Part shown: one piece after another, positions 42,646-51,378 of the stretch
Layout of the letters: each line of letters opens with the position of its first letter
Numbering within the stretch: position 1 is the first letter of the stretch
NCBI RefSeq assembly: GCF_000814675.1
Contig: NZ_JWIG01000001.1
Location: 1 to 64,000, forward strand
Direction: 5' to 3'
Length of the DNA: 64,000 bases
Source: Pseudoalteromonas distincta
GTDB taxonomy: Bacteria > Pseudomonadota > Gammaproteobacteria > Enterobacterales > Alteromonadaceae
The notes under the pieces: generated by a model
Told to the model about the DNA's origin: nothing
The model's database searches: none
Seen by the model: the letters and a program-made list of their open reading frames with translations, nothing else
Made by a program: the position numbers and the translations under genes

Positions 42646-43740
42646 ATGCTAAATAAAGCGCTGGAATTTTCTAACAACACACCTTGGTTAGGCGCAGCGT
42701 CCTCCCTTTTACTTATAGCTATACTACTGTTTTTAATTCGTTTTTTTGTAATGTACTGGCTAAAAAAATGGACTTCAAAAACCAAATTTATATTCGATAC
42801 TTTACTAATAGAGTCAATATCTAAGCCGCTAACACTATGCACAATTATTGTGCTACTCACCATTTTAGAGCACGACACTTTCATTATTAGTACTTCTATT
42901 TCTCAACAGATCCCTTTTAATAGCATTAATATTGTATTAGCGCTGCTTGCACTTATTATGTTTTTAGACCGCTTTATTATTGGCACTATTAATTACTATG
43001 GTAAACAATCTGCCGTGGTTTTTAATTCAAAAAGCATAATTAAAGGCGTGATACGCGTTACATTATCGTCAGTGGGATTACTGGTTTTAATGGGCACGTT
43101 AGGTATTTCTATTACACCTATTATTGCCTCGTTAGGTATTACATCACTAGCTGTTGCCCTTGCTTTGCAACCTACCCTCGAAAACTTTTTTTCTGGCGTG
43201 CAGCTTGTAATAGATAAACCTATAAGGGTGGGTGATTTTATTGAGCTTGAATCTAAGGAGCAAGGCTTTGTTGATCATATAGGTTGGCGATCTACATGGG
43301 TTAAAATGCTACCCAACAATATGATTATTATACCTAATAGCCAATTATCTAAGTCGCGTATTATTAATTACTTTTACCCTGAAAAAGAGCTAAGCGTGCC
43401 TGTTGATATAAGCGTGCATTACGATTCAGATTTAGAATTTGTTGAACAAGTAACACTTGAAGTGGCTCGTGAAATACTTATTTCACACGAATGGGGCGTT
43501 GATGATTACAATACCTTTGTGGTTTTTCATACCTTTGATAGATCAAGCATTAACTTTACGGTAATGCTTAGAGCTAAAGAATACTTTAATCGCTTTTGGG
43601 TTAAATCTGCTTTTATAAAAGCCCTGCATAAACGCTATAAAAAAGAAGGTATTGTAATCCCCTTCCCTATTACGGCTATTAACACGACTCAAGAAGCCGC
43701 TAAATTTAATAGTGATAAAAAGGTGCAAGGCGACACTTAA
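42646..43740 (+). CDS. Small-conductance mechanosensitive channel (MscS family)
   Basis: The 364-residue protein has four to five transmembrane helices (to about 170), the pore-lining TM3 with GITSLAVALALQPTLENFFSG, then the beta domain (DFIELESKEQGFVDHIGWRSTW) with the conserved IPNSQLSKSRIINY, and an alpha/beta end. It relieves turgor on hypo-osmotic shock; relatives of this size include YnaI/YbdG types. It is a single gene, convergent with the siderophore receptor. Confidence 0.9.
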   Translation: MLNKALEFSNNTPWLGAASSLLLIAILLFLIRFFVMYWLKKWTSKTKFIFDTLLIESISKPLTLCTIIVLLTILEHDTFIISTSISQQIPFNSINIVLALLALIMFLDRFIIGTINYYGKQSAVVFNSKSIIKGVIRVTLSSVGLLVLMGTLGISITPIIASLGITSLAVALALQPTLENFFSGVQLVIDKPIRVGDFIELESKEQGFVDHIGWRSTWVKMLPNNMIIIPNSQLSKSRIINYFYPEKELSVPVDISVHYDSDLEFVEQVTLEVAREILISHEWGVDDYNTFVVFHTFDRSSINFTVMLRAKEYFNRFWVKSAFIKALHKRYKKEGIVIPFPITAINTTQEAAKFNSDKKVQGDT

Positions 43741-43743
43741 AAA

Positions 43744-43764
43744 AGCGCGAGTAACTCTCGCGCT
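43744..43764 (-). terminator. Rho-independent terminator of the siderophore receptor gene
   Basis: On the minus strand, an 8-bp GC-rich stem AGCGCGAG with a 5-nt loop is followed by TTTTTT. It begins 9 nt after the receptor stop and sits right after the mscS stop, so it may serve both. Confidence 0.85.
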
Positions 43765-43772
43765 AATAAGTA

Positions 43773-45908
43773 TTAAAACTTGTAAGTTATTTGCCCAATA
43801 ATTTCACGAGGGCTGCCAGGAAAGTGGCCGTTTCGTTCACTAAATCCACTAACCGCGTATTCTTTGTCAAACAGGTTATTAATATTCACACTTAGTAATA
43901 CGTCATCAAAGCGACTCGTCCAGCTCATATCAAATACAGTAAATGGTTTTACTTTTTGGCCACTGGTACTAAGTTGCTCACTTACGTAATTTGCACCAAA
44001 TGCAATTGATGAGTCAATTGAATCAATAGCGTAGCGAGTCCATAAACCTGCCTGGTGGCGTGGTGCATTAGCAAAGCGCGAACCGTCCCCAAAAGTATTT
44101 GAAAGCGTATCACCCGTTACGCCGTCTACCACTTGCGTATCGTTGTATGCGTAGTTAGCCGTTACGGTCCAGTGCGCTGATAAATCACCGACTAAAGTTG
44201 TTTCAAATCCTCGGCTTTCTACTTCACCTATATTTAAAAGTGCAGCAATGCCATCCCCCGCTCCCGTATCGTCAGGGTTGCTCATTACCACGTTTTCTTT
44301 ATTAATTTGGTAAATTGCAAAGGTGCTCATTATTTTGCCGTCGAGCCATTGGTTTTTCATACCCAGCTCGGTTTGCTTGCCGGTTTCTGGTTCTAAATTA
44401 CCTTCGCCTTCTACATCTTCTTGGTCGGCTGACGATGTAGGGTTAAAGCTCTCTGAGTAGTTAATATATACCGATGTGTTTTCTACTGGCTGATAAGTAA
44501 CAGCAACGCGCGGCGTTATATCGTTATCTGAGTAACTAAAACCAGTTTCTTGATTAAACTCTTTAAAATGGTCATAGCGTAGGCCTGCAATTATTGTCCA
44601 CTGCTCGCCTATGCTAATTACGTCTTGCGCGTATACACCAAATCGGTCGGTATCAACGCCATCGCGGTTCATGTCGGTAAGGTTATAAGTACTTGGGTCG
44701 GTTTCACCGTAGTTTAAATTAAAAACATTTAAATTAGCGACGCCATCGGCCTCATATCGAGCACGAAAGTAGTCATATTCGGTATCAACGGTGTGGTAAT
44801 CACCACCAAATAAAAACTGATGGGTTAATTGTCCTTGTCCAAAGTTATAAACAAAGTCGGTGGTTACACTTGCCTCTTTATTGGCACGAAATTGCTTACG
44901 GTATTCACGCTTAATCGTTTCGTCATCTATATTGGCAACGCCATCACCATTTACATCTACCCAGCTTTGCGACTCATGGTAGGCTTGGTCTCGCTCGTTA
45001 TCCATGTAACGAAACGTAGTACTTAACGAAAAATCATCATTAAAATAATGGCTAAGTTCTGCTTGAAGCACCAAAGCTTCCATATTTTGATAATCAAACG
45101 ACTCATTCGCGTTATAACTTGGGTCAACTAAAAAGTTACCGTTGTCATCTACCGGTACGCCACGTAAGCGGTTTCCGCCTAGGTCTTGTTTAATGTAGTC
45201 AACACTTGTGGTTAGGGTTGTTGAATCACTTAAATCAAATAACAATCCACCTGTCAGCTCGGTGTTTTTTGAGTCTGCATTGTTACGAAAGCTGTCTTGC
45301 TCTTCATAATAACCACCCAATCTATAAGCCATTGTATCGCTTAAACCACCCGTCATATCGAGTGATGCACCTCGGGTGTTGTAGTTACCCAAAGTAAGCT
45401 TTAATTCGCGTTTTTGTGTGTAGCTTGGCTTTTTGGTTACGTAATTAATCATCCCACCAGGTTCGCCACCGCCATACAAAGCAGAGGCAGGCCCTTTTAA
45501 AACCTCAACACGTTCAACATTAAATAACTGCGGTACACCAAAGCCCGAATATGGGTCGCCACGTACGCCATCGTAAAATACATTGGCATCGTCTCTAAAA
45601 CCACGAAAAGTAACGCCTGAGTAACTGTATTCACTCACTCCCGCAATTGAGCGGTATAAATCGGTAATGTCGCGCGCGGCTTGGTCAATAATAAGTTGCT
45701 CGGTTAATACCTGAGCCGATTGCGGAAGCTTAATAAGATCTAAATTAGTTTTGGTACCAATTTTAGTTTCTGTTTCTAGGTAAAATTGCTGGGCACGGCC
45801 AGTTACTTCTATTTTTTCAATATCGTTATTTTGCTCTGCAAATGCCATATTAGAAAAAGCAGAAAAAGACGCAGCAATACTTAATGCCAAATAATTAGGG
45901 TTAAACAT
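43773..45908 (-). CDS. TonB-dependent siderophore receptor
   Basis: The 711-residue product has a signal peptide ending NMAFAEQ, a TonB-box-like IEKIEVTGRAQ and a plug with TFRGFRDDANVFYDGVRGDP and VEVLKGPASALYGGGEPGG. A 22-strand barrel follows, ending REIIGQITYKF. The plug pattern is that of the TIGR01783 siderophore receptors (FhuA/FpvA type), different from the two receptors at 13138-20142. It should take up a ferric siderophore; no biosynthesis genes are near, so it may use foreign siderophores. A Fur box upstream supports iron control. Confidence 0.93.
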   Translation of the reverse strand: MFNPNYLALSIAASFSAFSNMAFAEQNNDIEKIEVTGRAQQFYLETETKIGTKTNLDLIKLPQSAQVLTEQLIIDQAARDITDLYRSIAGVSEYSYSGVTFRGFRDDANVFYDGVRGDPYSGFGVPQLFNVERVEVLKGPASALYGGGEPGGMINYVTKKPSYTQKRELKLTLGNYNTRGASLDMTGGLSDTMAYRLGGYYEEQDSFRNNADSKNTELTGGLLFDLSDSTTLTTSVDYIKQDLGGNRLRGVPVDDNGNFLVDPSYNANESFDYQNMEALVLQAELSHYFNDDFSLSTTFRYMDNERDQAYHESQSWVDVNGDGVANIDDETIKREYRKQFRANKEASVTTDFVYNFGQGQLTHQFLFGGDYHTVDTEYDYFRARYEADGVANLNVFNLNYGETDPSTYNLTDMNRDGVDTDRFGVYAQDVISIGEQWTIIAGLRYDHFKEFNQETGFSYSDNDITPRVAVTYQPVENTSVYINYSESFNPTSSADQEDVEGEGNLEPETGKQTELGMKNQWLDGKIMSTFAIYQINKENVVMSNPDDTGAGDGIAALLNIGEVESRGFETTLVGDLSAHWTVTANYAYNDTQVVDGVTGDTLSNTFGDGSRFANAPRHQAGLWTRYAIDSIDSSIAFGANYVSEQLSTSGQKVKPFTVFDMSWTSRFDDVLLSVNINNLFDKEYAVSGFSERNGHFPGSPREIIGQITYKF

Positions 45909-45945
45909 GATAATTCCTGGGAGAAGTGTAGATAGCCAACAAGCT

Positions 45946-45968
45946 AAATGATAACTCTTATCATTTTC
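45946..45968 (-). promoter_or_regulatory. Fur box upstream of the siderophore receptor
   Basis: AAATGATAACTCTTATCATTT is a dyad with ATGATAA on one side and TTATCAT on the other, a good match to the GATAATGATAATCATTATC consensus. It lies about 40 nt upstream of the start codon at 45908, where iron-loaded Fur would block transcription. Confidence 0.85.
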
Positions 45969-46061
45969 ATAATCAACACAGAAGCAACTTTAATACATCT
46001 AAATATTAGAACTAATATTACTTAAAACAGAGCGCTAGCCCTTTTATTGCAGTTAAAATAA

Positions 46062-46092
46062 AACCCCTACTGCACTAAATGCGGTAGGGGTT
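46062..46092 (-). terminator. Rho-independent terminator of the EthD gene
   Basis: A stem of AACCCCTAC and complement, continued through an imperfect GC pair, is followed on the minus strand by TTTTATTTT. It lies 37 nt after the EthD stop. Confidence 0.85.
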
Positions 46093-46128
46093 ATTAAGTA
46101 GTTCTTAAATTAGTATTTAGCGTGTAAT

Positions 46129-46440
46129 TTAACCCGCAATATTACTAATTTGAATTACTGGAGACACGTTAGTAAAGTTAACTAAATCAGCGGCTATTAC
46201 CTCTTGATGAGGTGCAAAGGCTTGCTGAAAAGATTCTACCGATTCAAACACTAAATGCCCCATAGCAATATAAGTTGGCGCTTCGCCAGGTGCGCCACCT
46301 GCTAAACCTGCATCGGCACTACTTGATATAAGCGCTTTACCAACTAACTCTGCAACTAGGGGTAAATGTGTTTTACAGTAGTAGTCCATATCGAAAGTAG
46401 CACTTTCATTATTTGGGTATAGTACGCTTACTTTAATCAT
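46129..46440 (-). CDS. EthD-domain protein
   Basis: From M at 46440 (AGAGAGAA upstream) the product is 103 residues; the frame from 46500 adds 20 unlikely residues. It has the EthD pattern: KVSVLYPNNESATFDMDYYC, then HLPLVAELVG and a C-terminal FVSFEQAFA-like VESFQQAFAPHQEVIAADLV. The dimeric alpha/beta ferredoxin-like fold is found in small degradative or accessory proteins of unclear action. It is monocistronic. Confidence 0.85.
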   Translation of the reverse strand: MIKVSVLYPNNESATFDMDYYCKTHLPLVAELVGKALISSSADAGLAGGAPGEAPTYIAMGHLVFESVESFQQAFAPHQEVIAADLVNFTNVSPVIQISNIAG

Positions 46441-46512
46441 TACATTCTCTCTTTTATTTACTAAAAAATTTAAAGCGTCTTTTGAAACAGTATGAATCAT
46501 ACATAAGTAAAA

Positions 46513-46546
46513 AACGCATAAGTGAGCAGTCGCTCAATTATGCGTT
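46513..46546 (-). terminator. Stem-loop with T-run in the EthD upstream region
   Basis: A 15-bp stem (one mismatch) around a 4-nt loop is followed on the minus strand by TTTTTTACTT. It looks like a terminator for minus-strand transcripts coming from 46547-46935, where a decayed gene may lie. Confidence 0.6.
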
Positions 46547-46935
46547 ATTCATACTCATAGCGCCAGTAATTTGATTACATTGCTTATTTTAATTAAGGTG
46601 ATACTTCGCTAATTTACTTGAGTGCGGGTCGTTTTTTAAAAGGTTTGGGCAGTAAAGGTTCTACAAAGTTAACGCACGTATTTATTCAATATGCTAAATC
46701 AGACTCAAAACCTTCAGGCAAAATATAAACCAAGCCCTTAACTGGTTTTACTGTAAGGTCGCTCTTCTAACCCTCTGTCAAACGCCATTTAAGCATCTCT
46801 ATTTTTTAATAAACACATTACACACTTAATAACGGTAATAGCACTTAAACCTAAGTAAATAAAATAATAAAAGGTGGCTGGGAAAGGTATGCAAAGAGTA
46901 GGTATAAAATTATTTTGGACTTACAGTTTTTATCA
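46547..46935. other. Intergenic region, possibly a decayed gene
   Basis: No intact frame. Minus-strand fragments such as GLVYILPEGFESDLAY and NFVEPLLPKPFKKRPALK are protein-like but broken by stops and lie just upstream of a terminator, so a small gene may have degenerated here. I cannot name a family. Confidence 0.4.
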
Positions 46936-46978
46936 AACCGCACTAATCAAAGCTGATTGAGCTGACACTAGTGCGGTT
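46936..46978 (-). terminator. Stem-loop after the CoA-transferase gene
   Basis: AACCGCACTA and its perfect complement are 23 nt apart, followed on the minus strand by TTTGATAAAAAC. It is 49 nt past the CoA-transferase stop. The loop is long and the T-run weak, so it may be a moderate terminator. Confidence 0.55.
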
Positions 46979-47027
46979 CAAAAGTAAGTATAAAACTTAC
47001 TAATTCAATTTTAATAAACCAAAATGC

Positions 47028-48554
47028 TTATGCAGAAAGTTGCACTGGAGCATCTGCTACAGATACTTTTTTCATGCTGCCTTGTTGTTCAAGGCGAATA
47101 TGCCAACTAAATGCTTCTTCAAGTAAATGAGGGGTATGCCCACCACGCTCACAAGCACGACTGTAGTAATCTAACATATCGTCGCGGTAATCTGGGTGCA
47201 CGCAGTGCTTAATAACTTGTACAGCACGCTCTCGCGGCGCTAAACCGCGTAAATCAGCTAAGCCTTGCTCGGTTACTAAAATATCAACATCGTGTTCGTT
47301 ATGATCAACATGGCTCGCCATAGGCACTACGCTTGAAATAGCCCCATTTTTAGCAATCGATTTAGTCACAAATATTGCTAAATGAGCATTACGAGCAAAA
47401 TCACCAGAGCCACCAATACCATTCATCATTCGTGTGCCACACACATGTGTTGAATTTACGTTGCCATACATATCAAACTCAAGCGCGGTGTTTATTGCAA
47501 TAATCCCTAAACGGCGCACTATTTCAGGATGGTTAGAAATTTCTTGAGGGCGTAACACTAGCTTGTCTTTGTATTTTTCTAAATTATTGAATACTTGCGC
47601 GTTACAACGCTCCGATAAAACAATTGAGCTGCCTGATGCAAAGCTCATCTTACCTGCGTCAATTAGGTCAAATGTCGAATCTTGCAGTACTTCAGAGTAC
47701 ATTGTTAGGTCTTTAAAGTCAGAATCGAGTAGTCCCATCATCACTGCATTAGCAATGTTACCAATGCCTGCTTGTAGTGGACCTAAATTAGCTGGCAATT
47801 TATTTTGAGCCACTTCTTCTTTAAAAAAGTTAACTAAATGGCGCGCAATAGATGCGGTGTCTTCATCAGGGTCGGTTACGGTAGAAAACGAGTCGCTTTG
47901 GTTAGTAAAAACAATACCAACAATTTTTGCAGGATCGATAGGAATAGCAGTACTACCAATTCTATCATCTACTTTAACTAACGGCATTGGTTGACGAGTA
48001 GGACGATACGAAGGAATGTATATATCGTGCAAACCTTCAAGATTCGGGTTATGCAGCATATTAATTTCAACGATGACTTGTTTGGCAAAAATAGCAAAAC
48101 TGGCTGAGTTACCTACCGATGTCGTTGGCACAATATGCCCTTCTTCGGTAATAGCGACGGCTTCAATAACAGCCACATCAGGCATGGTTAATTGATGATT
48201 GCGTAGATGCTCAACTGTTTCAGATAAATGCTGATCAATAAACATAACTTCGCCGTTATTAATCGCTTTACGTAAAGTGCTATCTACTTGAAAAGGCATA
48301 CGACGCGCTAAAATGCCCGCCTCTGTTAATAGCTTGTCGAGATCATTACCTAATGACGCACCCGTCATTAAATTTATTTTGATTGGATTTTTTTTGACTT
48401 GCTCAATTAATGCTCTGGGTACTGCTTTAGCTTCTCCGGCACGAGTGAAACCACTCATCCCTACAGTCATTCCATCTTTAATAAATTGGCTTGCTTGCTC
48501 TGCCGGCATTACCTTGTCGTGCAGGTTACTATTGCGAATACGTTCCAAGTGCAT
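47028..48554 (-). CDS. Succinyl-CoA:acetate CoA-transferase / acetyl-CoA hydrolase family
   Basis: The 508-residue cytoplasmic enzyme is close in length and pattern to AarC/SctA-type transferases. It has GMTVGMSGFTRAGEAK near the N-terminus, the GXGNIANAV-type segment GIGNIANAVMMGL, and the catalytic glutamate segment MYSEVLQDSTFDL. GIGGSGDFARNAHLAIFV and a late VTEQGLADLRGL follow. It should exchange CoA between succinyl-CoA and acetate, linking acetate use to the TCA cycle. SD GAGGAG; monocistronic. Simple acetyl-CoA hydrolase activity is the alternative. Confidence 0.9.
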   Translation of the reverse strand: MHLERIRNSNLHDKVMPAEQASQFIKDGMTVGMSGFTRAGEAKAVPRALIEQVKKNPIKINLMTGASLGNDLDKLLTEAGILARRMPFQVDSTLRKAINNGEVMFIDQHLSETVEHLRNHQLTMPDVAVIEAVAITEEGHIVPTTSVGNSASFAIFAKQVIVEINMLHNPNLEGLHDIYIPSYRPTRQPMPLVKVDDRIGSTAIPIDPAKIVGIVFTNQSDSFSTVTDPDEDTASIARHLVNFFKEEVAQNKLPANLGPLQAGIGNIANAVMMGLLDSDFKDLTMYSEVLQDSTFDLIDAGKMSFASGSSIVLSERCNAQVFNNLEKYKDKLVLRPQEISNHPEIVRRLGIIAINTALEFDMYGNVNSTHVCGTRMMNGIGGSGDFARNAHLAIFVTKSIAKNGAISSVVPMASHVDHNEHDVDILVTEQGLADLRGLAPRERAVQVIKHCVHPDYRDDMLDYYSRACERGGHTPHLLEEAFSWHIRLEQQGSMKKVSVADAPVQLSA

Positions 48555-48738
48555 ACTGAGCTCCTCTCTAAATTTGTCATTATTCTAATCCTAACTTCGT
48601 ACTACACAATCTAGACTTAAGTCGTATTTTACGAATCGAGGATGAGCAACATGTTTAAAAGGGAGGTTAATTTACTTTTAATTAATATTACCATGTAGTT
48701 ATTAGTAATATTTTTTACAAAAAAATCACACAACAATC

Positions 48739-48774
48739 TATAAAGTAATTTATAAAGTAATTTATAAAGTAATC
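48739..48774. repeat. 12-bp tandem repeat, three copies
   Basis: The unit TATAAAGTAATT is repeated three times head to tail; the third copy ends in C. It lies between the CoA-transferase start and the SRP RNA gene, about 185 nt upstream of the former. Slippage is the likely origin; it could also be a binding array. Confidence 0.8.
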
Positions 48775-48839
48775 AATAAATAAATAGTATTATTTAATTA
48801 GAGGAATTATTTTTGAGGAGATAAATTTATTAGTATAAA

Positions 48840-48862
48840 CACCCAAATGAGGAATTTGGGTG
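48840..48862 (-). terminator. Terminator of the SRP RNA gene
   Basis: CACCCAAAT and its perfect complement enclose GAGGA, followed on the minus strand by TTTATACT. It directly follows, and slightly overlaps, the mature 3' end of the 4.5S RNA. Confidence 0.8.
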
Positions 48863-48971
48863 GCAGTCTTACCAGCCACATCTCGGCACACACGTCACAA
48901 ACTGTGGCTGCTCCCTTCCGGGCCTGACCAGGTTCGCCTGCTAGTGTTGCGAGAGGACCAATAAGACTACC
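48858..48971 (-). ncRNA. ffs: Signal recognition particle RNA (4.5S, small bacterial type)
   Basis: On the minus strand the sequence contains the conserved apical domain CAGGCCCGGAAGGGAGCAGC, with the GGAA tetraloop and the flanking internal loops, as in E. coli 4.5S RNA. The ends GGTAGTCTTA and TAAGACTGCC pair to close the long hairpin at about 114 nt, the usual length. With Ffh it directs membrane proteins to SecYEG. A -10-like TAATCC lies about 30 nt upstream of the mature 5' end. The open frames called here on the same strand are not genes. Confidence 0.97.
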
Positions 48972-49049
48972 ATTGAGGGCCTTGGTTGGCGCGGGAAGGA
49001 TTATCTCTACTTTTGCTCTGTTATTCAAGGGATAATCTAAAAAGAAAGT

Positions 49050-49076
49050 GCGATTGCATACTTCATATACAATCGC
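49050..49076 (-). terminator. Rho-independent terminator of the DUF3014 gene
   Basis: GCGATTG and complement, 13-nt loop, then TTTCTTTTTAG on the minus strand. It separates the DUF3014 gene from ffs. Confidence 0.75.
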
Positions 49077-49102
49077 GACGTATTTAGCTGTTTTAGTGCG
49101 TA

Positions 49103-49978
49103 TTAATTGTTCTCTAACTGCGCTTTTATATTACGAAGTGCTGCTTTTACTTTTTTCATGTTTTCTGGACCCATACGTAAAAGCTGTTTTTGCGCAGCAG
49201 GTAATTGCTCCCACTCCGAAAACGCATACTGATACGTCACTGAGTCGCGAAGTAACGGCAAGTCACCTTCAGGCTCTGGCGTATCAAGTAATAAATCGAT
49301 TGCATCGGTTAGCGTTTGATTAAACTCATCATCGCCATAACCAATTTCACTGTATGCATTATTTATAAGTGGCTTGTACTCTTCGTACATACGAACGGCT
49401 TGCGCTGCACTCATACTGGTAAATATTTTCACATACGGGGTATAACGCTCGTAGCTATTAGGGTTAATTGTGAGGATATCCCCTTCATTAACGCTAAATT
49501 TTTCTTCTGGCTGTACAACAGGCGTGTGCTTTTTAGCTACCTTACCTTTAGCTAGGTTATCTACAAATACAACACCACGGCGAATTACATCGTCGGTCAC
49601 CATTAGGCTCATTACTGAGTCGCTTAGGTACTCATCCATTTTAGCAACCACAACTGCATCACTTTCGTTAAGTGTTGGTAGTGGCTCTACTTCAGGCTCC
49701 GGCTCACTCGGGCTTTGTGCTGGTACTTCAAGCTCGGCTGGTTTTTCTGGCATTACAGATGGCGCGTCTACCACTGGGTCATTCTCGGGTTTAAGCTCCA
49801 TCATAGGTTGCTCTTTAACTGCGGGCTCTACCTCAGTGCGTGTTTCTTGCTCGTCACTTGGTGTGAGCAATACGAAGGCGGCCGCACATGCTACGACTAT
49901 TAAAATAATAACGGCGAAAAGAATATTGTTATTAGGTGGACGTTTTTGAACATCTGATGCTTCTGGTTTATCTGACAT
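49103..49978 (-). CDS. DUF3014-domain membrane protein
   Basis: From M at 49978 the product is 291 residues; the frame from 50011 adds an unlikely prefix. It has one N-terminal transmembrane helix (about 18-38), a Pro/Glu-rich linker (EPAVKEQPMMELKPENDPVV) and then the DUF3014 domain, with LNESDAVVVAKMDEYLSDSV, DDVIRRGVVFVDNLAKGKV and a long helical end. The domain should be periplasmic. Function is unknown. Monocistronic. Confidence 0.85.
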   Translation of the reverse strand: MSDKPEASDVQKRPPNNNILFAVIILIVVACAAAFVLLTPSDEQETRTEVEPAVKEQPMMELKPENDPVVDAPSVMPEKPAELEVPAQSPSEPEPEVEPLPTLNESDAVVVAKMDEYLSDSVMSLMVTDDVIRRGVVFVDNLAKGKVAKKHTPVVQPEEKFSVNEGDILTINPNSYERYTPYVKIFTSMSAAQAVRMYEEYKPLINNAYSEIGYGDDEFNQTLTDAIDLLLDTPEPEGDLPLLRDSVTYQYAFSEWEQLPAAQKQLLRMGPENMKKVKAALRNIKAQLENN

Positions 49979-50217
49979 ACGAACTCCATAAAAATTAAAA
50001 TGCGATATCACTTAGAGTACGCTAAGTGGATTAAATTCATTCTTACACAAATACTATGACATTTTATATTACGGCAACTATAACAAAGTAAGTTACCTAC
50101 TAGATTGGGTGATTAAATAATGTAATAAGCATTAGGGCAGTTATCCTTTGATTCTTCTAGCTTAAAGACTTACAGTTAATAAATAAAGTAAAGACGTAGA
50201 ACAGTTTAACCACCAAT

Positions 50218-51363
50218 ATGAAAATCAAGCAAGTTGATCCACAAAAACCTAAAACTGCCTTATTACTTACAGGTGGTGGCGCACGAGCTGCTTATCAAGT
50301 GGGTGTGCTAAAAGCGCTAGCTCATAGTATGCCTCGTACTGCTCCATTGCCATTTAGAGTAATAAATGGCACCTCCGCTGGCGCTATTAACTCAGCTGCA
50401 TTGGCATGTTACGCTTCTTGTGCGCATTTGGCTGTACGAAAGCTCGAATCAGTTTGGAAAAACTTTTCAACCTCTATGGTCTATAAAAGTGACTTTTTAA
50501 GCGTGTTTGGTCATATTGCTCGCAATATCTTAACGAGCTTTCAGTCAGAGCATATTAACCACCCACCAGCGAGCTTACTAAATAACCGCCCTCTGCGTAG
50601 TTTATTAAACGAGATTTTAGATTTACACCGCATTGAGCGCAATTTACACCGTAATTATTTAGATGCGCTGTCTATTACAGCCTCAAGTTATACAACGGGT
50701 GACTCTGTTGCATTTTTTCAATCTAATACGCAAACATCTTGGCAACGTGCTAAACGCGAAGGCCGCGCAACTCGTATTAATGTTGAGCACTTAATGGCAT
50801 CAAGTGCCATTCCTATGGTGTTTCCAAGTGTAAATATTTATAACCATTACTTTGGGGATGGCTCTATACATCAACTTTCTCCGCTGAGTCCGTCGATTCA
50901 TTTAGGCGCTGAAAAAATATTTATTATTGGAGTAGACCAACCTAAAGAATTACACCCGCCGGGTTATTCGCCACATTATCCTGGACTCTCTGCTGTTGCG
51001 GGGCATTTGCTAGACAGTGTATTTACCGACACTATGCAATCGGATTTAGAGCGTTTGGCTCGTGTTAACCGCACATTAGGGCTATTACCCGCTCGCGACA
51101 AACATCAAGAACTTAAACAAATAGATACCTTTGTAATTAACCCATCGCAAAACTTTAATGCTATTGCAGCGCAGTATTACGACGATATGCCTTGGGCTAT
51201 TAAAGTATTGCTACGTACGATAGGCGTTAAAAAACATTCGCAATCGAGCTTAACCAGTTATCTATTGTTTGAAAAACGCTACACCCAGCATTTAATGCAA
51301 ATTGGTTATGAAGACGGTATGAAAAAATTACCGGAGATACGCACGTTTTTAGAACTAGATTAA
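50218..51363 (+). CDS. Patatin-like phospholipase
   Basis: The 381-residue protein has the oxyanion loop TGGGARAAYQVGVLKA near residues 18-33, the nucleophile GTSAGA (Ser 53) and the Asp of the dyad in FGDGS (Asp 214). All three parts of a Ser-Asp lipid acyl hydrolase are present. The C-terminal third (from about 230) is the DUF3336-like helical region common in proteobacterial patatins. It has no signal peptide, so it acts in the cytoplasm on membrane lipid or acyl esters. Convergent with the antiporter gene. Confidence 0.9.
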   Translation: MKIKQVDPQKPKTALLLTGGGARAAYQVGVLKALAHSMPRTAPLPFRVINGTSAGAINSAALACYASCAHLAVRKLESVWKNFSTSMVYKSDFLSVFGHIARNILTSFQSEHINHPPASLLNNRPLRSLLNEILDLHRIERNLHRNYLDALSITASSYTTGDSVAFFQSNTQTSWQRAKREGRATRINVEHLMASSAIPMVFPSVNIYNHYFGDGSIHQLSPLSPSIHLGAEKIFIIGVDQPKELHPPGYSPHYPGLSAVAGHLLDSVFTDTMQSDLERLARVNRTLGLLPARDKHQELKQIDTFVINPSQNFNAIAAQYYDDMPWAIKVLLRTIGVKKHSQSSLTSYLLFEKRYTQHLMQIGYEDGMKKLPEIRTFLELD

Positions 51364-51378
51364 GCCCAAACAGAAACG

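Noticed and set aside
48807..49028. Small protein gene on the minus strand over the SRP RNA
   Set aside because: The frame coincides with the conserved 4.5S RNA and its terminator; sequence conservation is explained by the RNA.
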